From: Mycogone perniciosa
Taxonomy: Eukaryota; Ascomycota; Sordariomycetes; Hypocreales; Hypocreaceae
Assembly: GCA_025331125.1 (NCBI GenBank)
Contig: JAOALB010000146.1
Span: 61,375-125,374 of the forward strand
Direction of reading: 5' to 3'
Length of the DNA stretch: 64,000 nt
Part shown: in pieces, positions 1 to 13,262 of the stretch
Position numbering within the stretch: the first letter of the stretch is position 1
Layout: each line of letters starts with the position of its first letter
Made by a program: the position numbers and the translations under genes
Notes under the pieces: generated by a model
What the model saw: only the letters and a program-made list of their open reading frames with translations
The model's database searches: none
Told to the model about the DNA's origin: nothing

Positions 1-1105
1 CTTAAGTTTAAAGACTTTTATATAAAATAACCTAAGTGGCTTTACTAATAGAATAGCCTTTATACTTTATTTTAACTAATCCTTTAATTTTTAACCCAGT
101 TATTTAATAAACTAGCTGTTTAAAAGCATTAAATTTTAAATAACCTAGCTATTTATGCTAAGTTATAGTATTGCTAATAGCAGTAAGTTTAGGTTTTGCA
201 GATAACGTGAAATTCAATATATTGATTTCCTGATTATTATTTTTTAATATTTCGGAAAGCTTATTAAATTTAATAACAGGAATTCAATACTATTAATATA
301 TATAAAAGATTATTTTTCTGTTTATTAAAACTTTGCTAGTAGATAGATTCTAGTTATATCCTCTCTTTAGAAATAGGTTTAGTAAAGCTATATTTATATA
401 AAAGTTAGGAATATATATAATATTTAGCAGCTTAAAACTGGCTTTAAGATTAATTTTTATAATAATATTACTATATCTTTAAATCTGGGGATATATATTC
501 CCTCTATATAATAATTTTAATACTGGTTAAAAGGTATTTTCAATAAATCTATCCTTATTGTTATAGATATAAAAGCTTAACCTGGAATCTAAGATAAATA
601 AATCTTTTAATAGATAAATAGCTATTGCAAATAATACTTTAAAAGTTTTTAATGCAATTAATGACTTTAATGTAAAAGAAGCGCTTAAAATAACTAATTC
701 TTTTTATTTTTCCTGTTTTCTTTATTTTGTTTATTATTTTAAGTCTTTTTTAAATAAAGACTTTGACTTTTTAACCTATACTCTAGCCTTTTTAACTTAA
801 TCTTTAAGTTTATTATTTTCAAGCTTTTTATCGATTTTTTATTATATTTAAGCGTTTGGAACCCAGCTTAATAGTTAGATTAATTTAATAAGATAATAAT
901 AAGCGGAATATTAATAATTTAGGCTATAGAGATATTAGGAGTATATATTTAACTTATTTTTTAATAAAGGAGTAGGTTCTTTTCCATAAAATATAGGAAA
1001 TACTCCTTTAAATATATTTATCTTTAACCTATATTAACAATTAAAAACTTAATTAATAAAAAGTATATTATATTTTTTCTACTATATATTATTAGCTTCT
1101 TTTAC
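1..1105. other. AT-rich RIP-degraded DNA, no gene
   Basis: Nearly all A/T with short TA-rich runs and very few CpA or TpG dinucleotides, the pattern left by repeat-induced point mutation. Stops are frequent in all frames and no coding segment can be supported. It abuts the 3' LTR (coding sense) of the Gypsy element at 1106. What it was before mutation cannot be read by eye. Confidence 0.7.
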
Positions 1106-1481
1106 TGTAATAATCCGGGTTTGTTTTTAACAGTTAAACCGAGGTTTATAGGTTTATATTAATAGAGAGGTTAAGGATAAATACTAAGCAGGGTAGCATA
1201 GTTACAATTCTATAAAACAGGTGGTTCTAGTAAATATAATTATTAATAACTGTTTAAGTAACTATATTAAATAAACGGCAAGCTAGTTATATATATATAA
1301 AGGAGAGTTATAATAATTATTAAGGAATATGGCTATATTCCTAATAATTTAACGTTTATGATTACTTATATATATCCCTAATTATTAATAATTCGGTATA
1401 TACTTTAGTGATTATATTCCTATTAGCCTATTATTCTGATATTCTTTTAAACCTAGGCCTTAACCTAGTTAGGTCGTAATA
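1106..1481 (-). repeat. LTR (3' LTR in coding sense)
   Basis: 376 bp, aligned by eye along its length with 8064-8439, for example in the block beginning GTTAAACC and the end block CTAGTTAGGTCGT. On the plus strand it begins TGTAA and ends AATA, which is TG..CA after C-to-T mutation. TTTAC precedes it. Confidence 0.85.
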
Positions 1482-4400
1482 CAATATCCCTTTCCTATTA
1501 GTTTTATCCCTAAAACCTATTATATAGCCATCCCTCTTCTTTATAAGTTTTCTTCCTTTTCATTTCTTTCTATTCCTGTTTAACTATACCTTATAGTATT
1601 ATAAAATAGCGAAAAGTTTCTAAACCTGCTAAATCCTTGCAGAATTATACTGCAGGTATATTAATTATTAATACTATTAATATCTTTATTATATTATATT
1701 TATCTTATAAAAAGTATAGCATTTCCTGTAACATAACTATAGGCTATTTTTATTATAAAGAGTATACCTATTAAAGCAAGATATATAATAGAAATAGTAT
1801 CTCTTTAATAGTTACTATATATCTTTTTTAGTTTATTATAAGTTGTTTTTTAATATTTATGGTATATTATATAGCAGCTAAAAAAAAGTATATTAAAAAT
1901 AAAAAGCGCGCTATTAAGTATAAGTTATTAGAATAGCAGTAATAGATAATAGTATTAACTGCTTTAATAAATAAGCATTTTGCGCGATAAAGTTATTTTC
2001 GTAAGCAGCAGTTATAAGCGCAGTCGCGTAAGGTTAAGATATTGCGTTGTAGCGCTAATTCGTTAAATAAGTTAAATAAGTTTAAATGCATTAAGTTAAA
2101 GGCTATTATTAACGTTTAGTTTTCTGGCAGTATAGATATATTTAATTAAAATGCGATATTTAATAACCCTCCGCTAAAAGAGTTAAACTTTAATAAAAGT
2201 GTTAAAGTTTTATTAAAGTATTTTTTAAATATTTTATAGGTTTATAAGAGTTATATTCCTTTTTATAATTTTTCTATTTAATTAAATACTAGTATTTATT
2301 ATTTATTATTTTTATAGTTTTAACTTCTTTAACTTTATAGTTTTCTTTAATTACTAAAACTTTAATTAAGTCTATAATTAGTCTATTCTTTAATTTATTT
2401 TATAATACTTTTTTAAATAGTAAAATATAAAATATTAAATAAATTTAAATACTATTTAATAATATAAATTTATAAGTAACTTTTAAAACAACCGTTTTAA
2501 CTAAGTAAAGTTTAAGTTTTTTCAAGTCTAATCTATTATTTAATTGCATTATTTTAATATTTATAGTCTTTTTCTTTAATAAATAATTATATAAATAAAC
2601 TATATCTCCCTCTTTAAAGATTAATCCCTTTAATTTATATATATTAGTATACTTTTTTATTCTTTTTTATATAAAGTAAAAGTATATTTATATTTCTTTA
2701 TATAACTGCTTTATATTTTTAGCTTTAATTTATACTTTATTAATATATAAGCTTTTCTTTAGCGCTTTATATATATTTAATATAAAGCTATAGTTAATAT
2801 ATATAAAGCTAAGTCTAGTTAACTTTAAAATATTACTATTATAAAATATTTATATAATTAATAGTTTCTTTACTTAATTATTTTAATTAAAGTTAATATA
2901 ACCTTTTAAATAAACTTTTATAATTTAGTTAATATATTTTATTTCATTATTTATCTATAAGTAATATATAGTACTAAGCTTATAATTTATATTTAATTAA
3001 TTTATAAATACTTATTAAAATCTAAATATAAAGGTTAATCTTTAATTAGAAATAATTTCAGTTAAAATTATATAATTAACTGTAATAAATTGTAAAAATA
3101 TATAAACTAATATTTTTATATTTATTGCTTTTTTATATAAAAGGAAATAAAAGTATTTAATAAATTAATTTATAATTACTAAAATACTATTATATTTAAT
3201 CTTTAATTCTAGTTTAATCGATAATAGTAGTTTAATTATAAAGTTTAATAAAATTAACTTTTATAGTTATTTTAATATTAGTAAAGGTTAAAGTTTACTA
3301 TATAGTTTATATCTTAAGGTTTTAACTATTTTATAAGTTATATAGCAAGAAATAATATTTTATATAAGTTTTTTATGGCCTTAAAAATACCTTTATATTT
3401 ATTTACAGGTCTTGCAAATACTTTTATATCTATATACTAGGTATTAATAAACCTTTATAACTATATTTTTTTAAAATTTATTTAAACATTAAACTTTTTT
3501 ATTTTATTATTAAATTCCCTTTTTATTAAACTTTATATCGATTAAAAATTTATTATTATTTTAAGTAATAAAATACTTTTCAATATGTTAAAGTGTAGTA
3601 TTATTACTAGATACTTTATATATAGCTTAAAGCGCTATGTGCTAGTAATATCTTTTAAAGGTTTATTTTAAAATCTGCCTAGTATATTTAATCTTTCTTT
3701 AATTATAGTTAATTTATTTATCAAATATATCTATTTCTTTTAATTTTTAATTTTTTAAATAGGTTAAATATAATAAATATAAGCTTTTTTAAAATAAATT
3801 GTTTAAGTTTATTAAATGCATTTTATATATTTAATATTTATAAAAGCTTTTAAACCTTTTTAATAAATTTATAAAAGGTTTATATACTACTTTTATAGCT
3901 TTTAATAAATTATTAATAATAGTTAATAAATTTTAAAAAGCTTTAAATTTCTTTAACTATTATAGGTATAGGCTAGTCTTTTACTGCTTATACTTTTAAT
4001 AAATCTATATAAATTTCTTTAAAGGTAATAATATACTTTAAAAAAGTAACTTTTTATATATAAAATTTATATTTTTTTAATTTTATAAATAGTTTAATAT
4101 TTTATAGTATTTATAATATTTTATAAATATATACTTTATATTCTTTAAAGGTATTTAAAAAATTACAATATTATTTAAATAAATAACTATAAAGATATTA
4201 CAGTACTCTTCTAATATATTATTAATTATTTTTTAAAATATTGTAAAGGCATTAATAAAACTGAAAAGTATAATTAAATATTTAAATAAACGATATTTAA
4301 TTTAAAATGCAGTTATTTATTTATATCCTTCTTTAAGTTAAATAAAGTTATAAGCGCCTTTAAAATCTAGCGCTATAAACTACCTTTTTTTATATAATTT

Positions 4401-7400
4401 ATTTCATAATTTTATAATTAATAGTAATAAAGTTTTATTTTTAATAGTAGCTTTGTTAAGCTATTAATAGTCTATAATTAACTATAGTATACCTTTTCTT
4501 TTAATATAAATATTATAAGATAGCTTATTTTTAATAAAAAAAGTTAAATATACCTTTTAGATAATATATTATTTAAATAATTATATAGGCTTTTAAGCTT
4601 TTTCTTATTTAAATTATAGATTTTATAAACAGTAATATTTATATTATCTTTAAGTTTAATTATATAGTTTTATTAACTGTATTTTAATAGTTTTATATTA
4701 AATATTTCTTTAAATAGTTTATTATACTTTTAGTATTCTTTAACGCTATTTTATAGCTGTTTTAATAATATTACTATTTTAAAGCTTTTTATTTTAAGCA
4801 TTTTATTAATATTATTAAATGCTTTTTATAAAAAGGCACTTATTCTTTAAATTTATTTATCTTTTCCTTTACTTTATTTAAATTTTACTTTTAAATAAAC
4901 TATTTCTATAATTAAGTTAAAAGTAACCTTTTTAATTCTTTTTTTTAATATATTTAAGGGTTTTATATAAGATTTCTGCTTTATAGTTAAAGCCTTTTTA
5001 ATAGTTTTAATTGCTAGAAAAACCTTATTATTGCGCTAATAAAGTTAACTATTTTTTTAGCTAATATTAAAGTTATTATATTTTAACTAAAAATAACTAA
5101 AAATAATATTATATTTATTAATATTTACTATATTATAGGGAATGACTCTTTTATATTCAATAATTTTAAATTCAAAATAATTAATCGTTCGCTTAACTTA
5201 TCTATTATTATATATAAAGGCTCCTCTTTTTAATTATTAAAGTTAATATTATTTAATGTTCTTTTTTTAAAGTCATTATAGGCAACTTATAGTTATAGGT
5301 ATAATAAGATTACCTATTACTTTACTATCTATTAAAATATATAGCTAATATCCTTTAACTATTATCTTTAATTTAAAATATAGTACATCTTTATTATTAC
5401 TTTTATTATTTAATATTTTAAAAGATATAATTTATTAATTATTAGTTTATAGCCTTTTTATAAGTAATATTAATTATTTCCTAATTTTTCTTTTTTTATA
5501 TGGATTTCATAATTAATTAAAGTTCCTTAAAGTAAATACTACCTTTTCCTATTATAGGTAATTCTTTTATAAATAATAAAGTTAAATTAACTTTTATATA
5601 ATTCCTTTATAATTTAATTAATCCATTTATCTTTAAAGTAAGTTTATTCTTTATATACTTTTATATTTACTATTTTTAAAGCTTTTCCTATAAGTAAATA
5701 GCGCATTTATTCTTCTAGCAGGATATATAGTCTAGCAATAAATATAAAGTATTATTAAATTATTGCAAATACTAATCTTTTTATTTATTTTATTTATATA
5801 TAATATATTTTAAGCCATTATACTTTAAATAATATTATTAATTATATTTAAACCTTTTATTATTGCAGAAATACTATTTTATTAATTTCCTTTATTAATA
5901 AATATACTATCCTTTAAACTTATATCCTTTAAGTCTTTATAGTTAATAATATTCTTTTAAGGTTTTAGTATTTAGTTTAATAATAATAATTTTAAAGTCT
6001 TAATACTATATAATTATAACTTATTCTTTAAAAATATTATAATTTTATACTTGTTTTATAAAGTAAATCAGGATTTTAATTAAAAATGCATTATACTTTA
6101 CTTTTTCTTAATAGTATATTATATACTTATATATAATGCAAGTAACTTAAGATATAGTATAATACTTTTTATAAATAAGGTTATTTACAGTATAGTCTCT
6201 TTATATATAGAAATATATAGGTTTTTTATATATAGTTAAAGTAACTAGGATAGCTTTAATAGCTATTTTACTGTTAACTCTATTTTGTATATAAAGCTGT
6301 TTATATAGGTATAGGTTTATTTTATTTTATTATATACCTATAGTAACTCTTTTAATTAAGTTTAAGTAATATTTATTTAATTTACCTTTAAAGTTACTAT
6401 TTATAAATAGTATATATTCTAGTTTTAAAGGTATAGTATTATATAATAATAATTTATATTATAAAGGGTTATTTTTATTTTTATTATTAAAGTTACTACT
6501 ATTAGTTTATTTTTTATTATTTATAGTAGTTTAATTAAAATATTAATAATTAATTATAGTAATTATTTCTTTATTTAAAATATTATTATCTTTATTTAAC
6601 TTTATATAGTTAAAGTTTAAATTTTATTCTATTAAACTATTTAAATATAGTAAATATTTATTTACTTTATTTTCTTTAAAAATATCTTTAAAAGTTACAC
6701 ATTTAAATTTTAATTAATATCTCTTTTAGTTTATTATAAATATTTTTCTAGGTTATTTTAAGTATTATTTACTTTTATTTTTATTAGATTTATAAAAAGG
6801 GCAGCTATTATTATAGTATATAGTTTAATTAAATAATATATAATTAATAGTTTTTAAATTATATTAACCTTTTATTTAAATTTTAATGCAGGCTTTTAAA
6901 CCTTATTAATTTTTAGCTTTTATAAAGTTTTATAGTCTTTTAAAATATATTTTAATTTATTATAATTATACTATATAACTTTTCTTTTTAAATAGTATTT
7001 AAATTCATTTAATGAAGTCTTTTATTATTAAAGCTAGTAATATATTTTTATTACTTTTTATTTTAATTTATATATTTCTAATATTTATAAATTCTTTTAA
7101 ACTCTTTTTTTATATTTAAATAAAGTTTATAAAGTAAAGTATTTATATTTATATATTTTTTAATAAATTTAATAATACTTTTCTTATAAACAAACTTATA
7201 AGCTTCCCTTTTAATTTCCAGCTTAAGCCTATTATAAAAGTATTTAATAAAAGTAAAGTTTTTTATTTAATTTTAAACGTATAATTTTTAAAGTATATAA
7301 TACAATTAAAGTATTTTCCCCTTTAAATTAAATTTATAAATTTATTTTTTATAATCTACTTTCTATTAATATTATTAAAGATATTTTTTAATTTGTCTTT

Positions 7401-8063
7401 AAATTAATTATAGTTAATAAATATAAGCTAGGTTTATTTATTAGCCTTACTTTTATTATTAAAGAAATCCTTTTAAATAGGTTTAAACTATTTTAAAGTA
7501 TTACTTTTAATTTATTTAACAGCTAAAAGGACTTTATTAATTTTTATATTAAAGCTAATTAAAAAATAGGTAAAGTAATTATATAGTTAAGTGAAAAATA
7601 GTTAAAGTGCTATAGTATTTTTATTAAAGGGCTTAAAAGGCTATATTTTAAGTAACTTTTTTAAATCTTTTAAAGGTTAATTCCTTTTATAATTTCGTAT
7701 AAAGTTTAAAGTAAGCAGGGCTTAATTTTATAAATTTATAATAATTATTTACTATTAGTAAATTATTTATTAAAGTTTAATATTTTTAGTAATTAAATAT
7801 TAATAATATTACTTTTATTTTATATAGTTAACCTTTATATATTAACAGGCTTCCTTTATATAAATATAAACTTATTTTATTTTATAAACTTTATCTTTAT
7901 GTTTACTTTTATTTATATTATTATCTCTATTATTATTTTTCTTTTAGCGAGGCAGTATAATAAAACGTAAAGTATTAGGATTATTAAAAGAGGATACTGC
8001 AGCGGATATATTTACAGTATTACTTAAAATCTTTAATAGCCTTTTAAATAAAAGTTATTAATA

Positions 8064-8439
8064 TATAACGATTTAGGTTAATTTTTAATAGTTAAACCAA
8101 GGTTTATAGGTTTATATTAATAGAGAGGTTAAAGGTAAATATTAAATAAGGTAATATAGTTATAATTTTATAGAATAGGTAGTTTTAGTAAATATAATTA
8201 TTAATAACTATTTAAGTAACTATATAAAATAAATAGTAAACTAGTTATATATATATAAAGGAGAGTTATAACAATTATTAAACAATATAGCTATATTCCT
8301 AATAATTTAAGGTTTATAATTACGTATATATGTCCTTAATTATTGATAATTTGGTATATACCCTAGTAATTATATTCCTATTGGCCTGTTGTTCCGATAT
8401 TCCTCTGGACCCGGGCCTTAGCCTGGTTAGGTCGTGATA
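8064..8439 (-). repeat. LTR (5' LTR in coding sense)
   Basis: 376 bp, the partner of 1106-1481. Its last ~60 bases are less mutated than the rest and match the LTR that begins at 63871 in the opposite orientation. It is followed by the target duplication TTTAC. Confidence 0.85.
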
Positions 8440-9154
8440 TTTACTCCTTTTTATTTAATTTTACTAATTTAATTACTTATAAAACTTAAGTTAATCTCTC
8501 AAATAATATTTAAGAGATTTCGAGTTAATTAAAGGTTTTTAGTCTTTAGTAAGTTAACTTTAATAGCTTTTTTAAATACTATCTGTTAATAGTTTAGTTA
8601 ATTTTAAATATTTATTCTTTTAATACCTTTAAAAGCTTTTAAGTAAGCCTGTTTAGCTTTATCCTATATAGCCTAATTGTTTAGCTTAAATTAGTCTTTA
8701 AAAGCTTAAAGTTATTTAAAGACTATTACTTTTTTTAAGATTATATAGTTCTAAGAATTAACTGTCTTTTAAATTTAAATAGTAAACCTTTCTAAGGCGT
8801 TAAAATAATTATTATGCTGTTTATATTAGAAATTGTATTTTTCCTTAAACAGCTTAAGCTTAAATAATTTATTAGTACTTAGATTAGTAATACTTATTAT
8901 TTTTAACCAGACTATTTAAAGAGTGGGTGCTTTAGGCTTAATAACTATAAGCTTATTGCTAGTATCTAGATTAATATATTTCTATATATTATAGCTAATA
9001 GCTAGCTGTTTAATAGAGTTAATTTAAAGATCCTAGTTGCTTAATCCCTTTAGGATAACCTAGGAAAAGGTTAACGTTATATTAATAGTATTATTTATTG
9101 CGAAGTGAAAGCTATATAGAAAAAAAAAAGCCCGATATAGACTGGGCTTATAAC
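8440..9154. other. AT-rich RIP-degraded DNA, no gene
   Basis: Continuation of RIP-like sequence between the Gypsy element and the first non-mutated repeat. No open reading frame, RNA gene or recognisable element was seen. Confidence 0.6.
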
Positions 9155-9449
9155 TATTAATCATATATCAACAGTATAAGGGCTTATTAACGAATATATA
9201 AATAATAGAATTCGACACTCTTGCTTATCCTAAGTTAGGTGGGAAAAGCGGCTGCTTAAATACATGAAAACTTGCTAATTAATTGATCATGACCATCCGA
9301 ATCTAGGAAATCTAGGAAATCTGACTGTCATGATATCGTCATTGACTTACGGATCCGGCTGTTATTGCAAGCTAGTTAGGAATCAAGGAATGTGCGTTGG
9401 AATGAAGGAATGTGTCATGTTGTGGAATGATCCGTTACTGAGGTTGACA
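9155..9449 (+). repeat. Island-border repeat, copy A (RIP boundary inside)
   Basis: About 295 bp, homologous to copies at 50292-50601, 51009-51289 and 54781-55481 and to a short inverted copy at 54631-54735. It runs from a degraded form of CAATCACAGATCAACAG to CCGTTACTGAGGTTGACA. Roughly the first 50 bases carry TpA changes relative to copy B, while from about 9208 on the sequence matches copy B almost base for base. The RIP front therefore stops inside this repeat. No coding capacity; it looks like a non-autonomous DNA element. Confidence 0.8.
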
Positions 9450-9696
9450 CTATGATACGAATTCAAGTAGTAGTCGAGGGTTAGGGGCTTTCGTATAGCC
9501 TATTGATCACCTACCAAAAGTAGTTATGTAGACGATGTATGAGATTCATAATAAGTAGGGCTGTATTTATCGAGTCTATCCGTGTTCATTTGATCGTAGT
9601 CTTCATTGCTGACATGTTACAATAGATGAGACTCATCCTCCATTAGTTCAACCATAACACAACAGTGAGCCACAGTTTTTGCAGGCTGTAATTAAT

Positions 9697-10683
9697 TTAT
9701 TTTCGGAGGCTAAACGCACTGACCATTCCTATGCATAAAGCAGAAAGAGAGGACACATCTGGCATATTTGAGGATGAAACGGCGATTGAAAGTGGTCCTA
9801 TGGAGTATGTCCCACAAGCAAGAGTCATCAACAGAAGTCCCCATCGCATAGCGCCTCTTTGTTTCAGCTTCTCCAAGGACTTTAGAACCTCGGCTGTCTC
9901 ATTCCTGTAAGTAAAATAAGTTAGCTGTAGCTCTGGTGTTTGCCAGGAATGATTAGATACGTACACTCGTGGGAATGGTTCGTTAGGAATATCGACTCCT
10001 AGGAAATTGCAAAGAGGTTCCCACCCTTCCTTGACATTGAAGACGAGCAGTTTCTCTTTCGGAATCCGTCTAATTACCTCTGCGTTGTGTCTCTGGTGAA
10101 TGCGTGGTCCGTAACAGCTGTACTTCCGTCGCCAGCCTGATACGAAGGAGCAGTTCACCCACACTAGATCAGATAGGTCCCAGATAGGCCAAAAAATCGC
10201 CCGGCGAAAGAATCCACTCAAGCCGTCACCCAAGTAGAATCCGAATGTGCCATACCATGACTTCCACCAAGCCTCATCCGAATCACGAACAGACAGGATC
10301 ACCACGCTGTCTGGATACAGGTCATGTAGCTCAGAATAAAACTCTATACAGGGTGAGTCCAGAGTGGAAGTCCATGGAGCAGTGAGTTCTGCCAATGACT
10401 CTCCCGTCATATCCTGAAGTTTCTTCACGTCTGCATCGGGATCGAGAGCCTTGGCGTCCAACAACCTAGCATACCTGGCACGCTCATTTTCTGTTCGGCA
10501 TTAGAACGATAGTCCACCAAGGAGTCCAATTCGCGCTCTTCGACTTTAAGAGGGAAATAGACAACATGTTCGGCACTTACTAGGACATGAGTGAAGTACC
10601 GGCCCAAATCCAAGAATTTCCAGAGCTGCCGTAAGCGATGTCGTTCCGGTTCGGGGGAGACCCGCACCAACGATTCGTTTCAT
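9697..10683 (-). CDS. P-loop sulfotransferase (fungal Sulfotransfer_4 type) with C-terminal membrane anchor
   Basis: Predicted 278-aa protein from three exons: 10683-10581, 10490-9965 and 9904-9697. Both introns (90 and 60 nt) start GTAAGT/GTACGT and keep frame. The N-terminus carries the PAPS-binding loop GLPRTGTTSL near residues 8-17, encoded entirely by exon 1; a second nucleotide-binding segment VILSVRDSDEAWW lies mid-protein. The last ~45 residues are hydrophobic and probably form one or two membrane helices. Members of this family transfer sulfate from PAPS, or are of unknown substrate, and are often mislabelled as epimerases. It is divergent from the aldolase, 900 bp away, at the left edge of the cluster. 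A sulfated product or an intermediate activated by sulfation is possible but inferred. Confidence 0.8.
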
Positions 10684-11583
10684 CTTGGGGGTATTCGTGA
10701 GATGATTCCCTCTTCTATTTCGATTGCTTGCAGAAGAGTGAGTGCAGACTACAATAGATATATAGTATTGCAGCGAAAGAAAGTGTGAGGTTTTTGGGTC
10801 ACTCCTGTTTTATGCAGTTCCCTGAAGTGTATGTAAGTGGTATTGTTACCTCCCTACACCGTAAAAACGTCCTCCAACAAAAGGAAAACAATAAGTGGGT
10901 TTTTTTGGCATGCACCATTCAACAAGGATAGACCCCAGCTGAGGACATGGAAGCTGAACCCCCACCGCCTGGTGTTGTCATGTGTTATACGCAATAATGA
11001 TGTACCAGTACGGAGTACCTTAAAACTACTCGGGAACAAAGAAAAGGGACAAAAGAAATGGTAAGACAATTACCGACATGGAATCCACAAAGGACGAGGC
11101 GGTGACTGTTGTCTTACGTGAGGCTGTTGCCGATGGTGATAAGAAAAAAGCAAATATGAGGTAGTGCACCCCAGTGGTCTTCGAGTGTCCCATCTTCGTG
11201 CATAAAAATGATGTCCGACGGTCAAATAACATAGATGGCCTTGTGTCTCTGAAGGGTGGGTTTACAAGTACGGAGTACGAAGTGGCGTGCTGTTCTGAGA
11301 CATTTGCACGAAGCCTCGAGTTCTAAGCCCGATGGACCGGGCCGGATTACGCGACGACCCAGGATGCATAAAAACAGTAGTCTTGAGATATTCGATTTTA
11401 TACAGCGTACTCCGTAGAGTAGTATTAATGCTGTACGAGTACGCCCGGTGTCCAAGTTGGCGGATGAGTCCGTCAATCAAAAAACCAAGTATTAACATCA
11501 ACATCAACAGCAAAAACTATTCAGTTCTAGATCTCAACGACTCTTTAAGCCAGAGAGCCAATACGGTTATCCTGATAACAAAC
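10684..11583. promoter_or_regulatory. Divergent intergenic region, sulfotransferase / aldolase
   Basis: 900 bp between two head-to-head genes, so it should hold both promoters. Open frames here overlap each other on both strands, have no family signature and are taken as chance. It contains several TACGGAGTA / TACTCCGTA palindromes (around 11000, 11265 and 11400). No specific operator could be assigned. Confidence 0.45.
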
Positions 11584-12736
11584 ATGGAGCACTTTCGTGC
11601 TATGACGCTCTTTCAACCGTCCAACCTCGTTGCGGCGATTGAGTCCAGTCTGAAAAATGAATCTCATCTATATGGGTCGATCATGGCATTCCCGCACCAA
11701 AAGGTTGCCCGAACGGTATCAGTACTCGGCTTTGACTTCATTATGGTGGATGCTTTACATACGTACGTTCTGGTACTTCCAATTCCGCGCCGGTTTTGCT
11801 CACAACCGCCGTAATCAGAGCCATCAACCCTGAGAATCTTGTTGCCCTCATTCAGACCATCGCCTTCACGAGTGAGGGCAAAACATGCACGGTGGTGCGC
11901 GTCCCGAATTCCGACTCGGATCTGCTAACGTACGCTTTGGACGCCGGTATGGAAAACACTTGACCTACGTGTCGCTGTGAATATTGATGGCTGATCTCAC
12001 TAGGCGCCTCCGGCATTATCTTCCCGCACATTGACACCGCTGCTGAGGCCCGCGCGGCAGTACACAAGGTGCGATACGCGTGTAGTGGTGGTGACCGATC
12101 ACTGTCACCTTGCGCTCTGCTGGGAGGCATTACAGATATTGCACCGCCAGGCTGGACCGCAGAGAAAATTGCCGATAGGAATATCGCCATCATTTGCCAG
12201 ATAGAGAGCGAGGTAAACCGTCCGTCAAAATCTGGATTACATCCGGCTAACTGCAAAAGCTTGCCGTCGAGAATGCTGAAGCCATTGCCACGACACCAGG
12301 TGTTCATGCCCTTATGATCGGATCCGGCGATCTGCGAGTCTCACTAGGTCTACCATCCCGGACTCCACCAGGATGTGAGGAAGATCCGCGGTTTTATGCT
12401 GCAATCGCCAAGGTGAAGGAAGTCGCCAAGAAACACAAAAAGTCACTCATGATTGTAGCCTTCAAGGCCAACGCGGATAAGGCCGACTGGTTGAAGGACT
12501 TCAATCTGATCCTCACAAGTGCGGACATTGTCAGCGTGGCTAAATGTCATCGAGAAGAGCTCGCAAAGATGAAGGACGCCCTCAGCACAGCTGACAAAGG
12601 CACGGATCGGAATGAAAACCATTGCAATGGCTACAGGGAGGGAGTCTCCGCCTCAGCGGAAATACTGTCGATGAGAAATGGTTCATCTGATCGCACTGAG
12701 GTGGCTAGACTGGTTTTGCAGGCAAATAGAGCTTGA
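11584..12736 (+). CDS. HpcH/HpaI-family aldolase (class II, metal dependent)
   Basis: 330 aa from four exons: 11584-11762, 11819-11946, 12004-12212, 12260-12736. All three introns (56, 57, 47 nt) keep frame. Family motifs: GFDFIMVDALHT with the catalytic-region histidine near residue 60, the VVRVP strand, the metal-binding glutamate in ICQIESE and the aspartate in MIGSGDLR. The family cleaves or forms 2-keto-3-deoxy or 4-hydroxy-2-oxo acids, giving pyruvate or oxaloacetate plus an aldehyde. The C-terminus after about residue 280 is low-complexity and probably not part of the barrel. It converges on the DMATS gene 526 bp downstream. Substrate is unknown; a carbon-carbon bond step in the cluster is an inference. 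Confidence 0.82.
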
Positions 12737-13262
12737 CTTTGCGCTCTTCAAGTTGAAGGCTCAAACATAATTAGACGCAACAGGTTTATTACGTATGGAT
12801 TCTAATATATTGTAGACACCCAACAAAAATAGTTTTAACTTGCACGTATTGAATGCCGATCCATTTACTAAAAAACACACCCTGATAATCATGATGCCAT
12901 CGAATAAGTCTAATCAGTTTGACAGTTCATACCTTCTCAAACTTCAACTTTACACGTCATATTTACTGAGAGATAGTTCAATTCCCGCCAATATCGCAAC
13001 GAGCCCGAATGAAATTGCCATCAGTTGCTGCCTGTTCTTTTGCCGAAGTAAACAGCGCCGGGTTGAAGTAAAGCCCAACCTCTGTCTCCTCTCCCCGCGA
13101 TGCAAACCCGATTCTGGGAAAAGATCAGCACTAAGTCACAGTTACAACTGGTTTTTTTCTGGGCAGCCATACTCTGCAATGTTTCCCGTGGATCTCATAC
13201 TGGAGGCCAGTGAACTGCACCTTCAATGTCAGCAGTTGGTTCCATTTAGGCGGCCGAGCGGC
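12737..13262. other. Convergent intergenic region, no gene seen
   Basis: Lies between the 3' ends of the aldolase and DMATS genes. One long open frame (12840-13289, plus) overlaps the DMATS 3' end antisense and has no recognisable domain, so it is not called. Both genes probably terminate here. Confidence 0.5.

Larger units (their letters stand above)
1106..8439 (-). mobile_element. Complete but RIP-inactivated Ty3/Gypsy LTR retrotransposon
   Basis: Two LTRs of identical length (376 bp) bound a 6.6-kb interior, and the 5-bp sequence TTTAC occurs directly outside both ends (1101-1105 and 8440-8444), a perfect target-site duplication. The interior is saturated with stops, but translating the minus strand by eye around 4150-4380 still shows a Ty3/Gypsy reverse transcriptase: a degraded LDxKGAYN..LKEG block and, further on, the remains of the LDDILIFSK region. 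The coding direction is therefore minus, so the 5' LTR is the copy at 8064-8439. The element cannot make protein. A second copy of the same family lies at 57203-63870. Confidence 0.85.

Noticed and set aside
1..9150. Centromere or telomere-proximal repeat
   Set aside because: The AT-richness is explained by RIP of retrotransposons; no telomeric TTAGGG array or centromere-specific repeat was seen, so subtelomeric location is not claimed.
9118..9152. A terminator-like A-run plus small GC hairpin (AGCCC..GGGCT)
   Set aside because: Rho-independent terminators do not apply in a fungal nucleus, and the stem is only five bases in RIP-shaped DNA.
11584..12736. A frameshift in the aldolase gene after VDALHT
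   Set aside because: One reading suggested a frame change, but a 56-nt intron (11763-11818) with GTACGT..ATCAG removes the stop and keeps all four exons in one frame with continuous family motifs.
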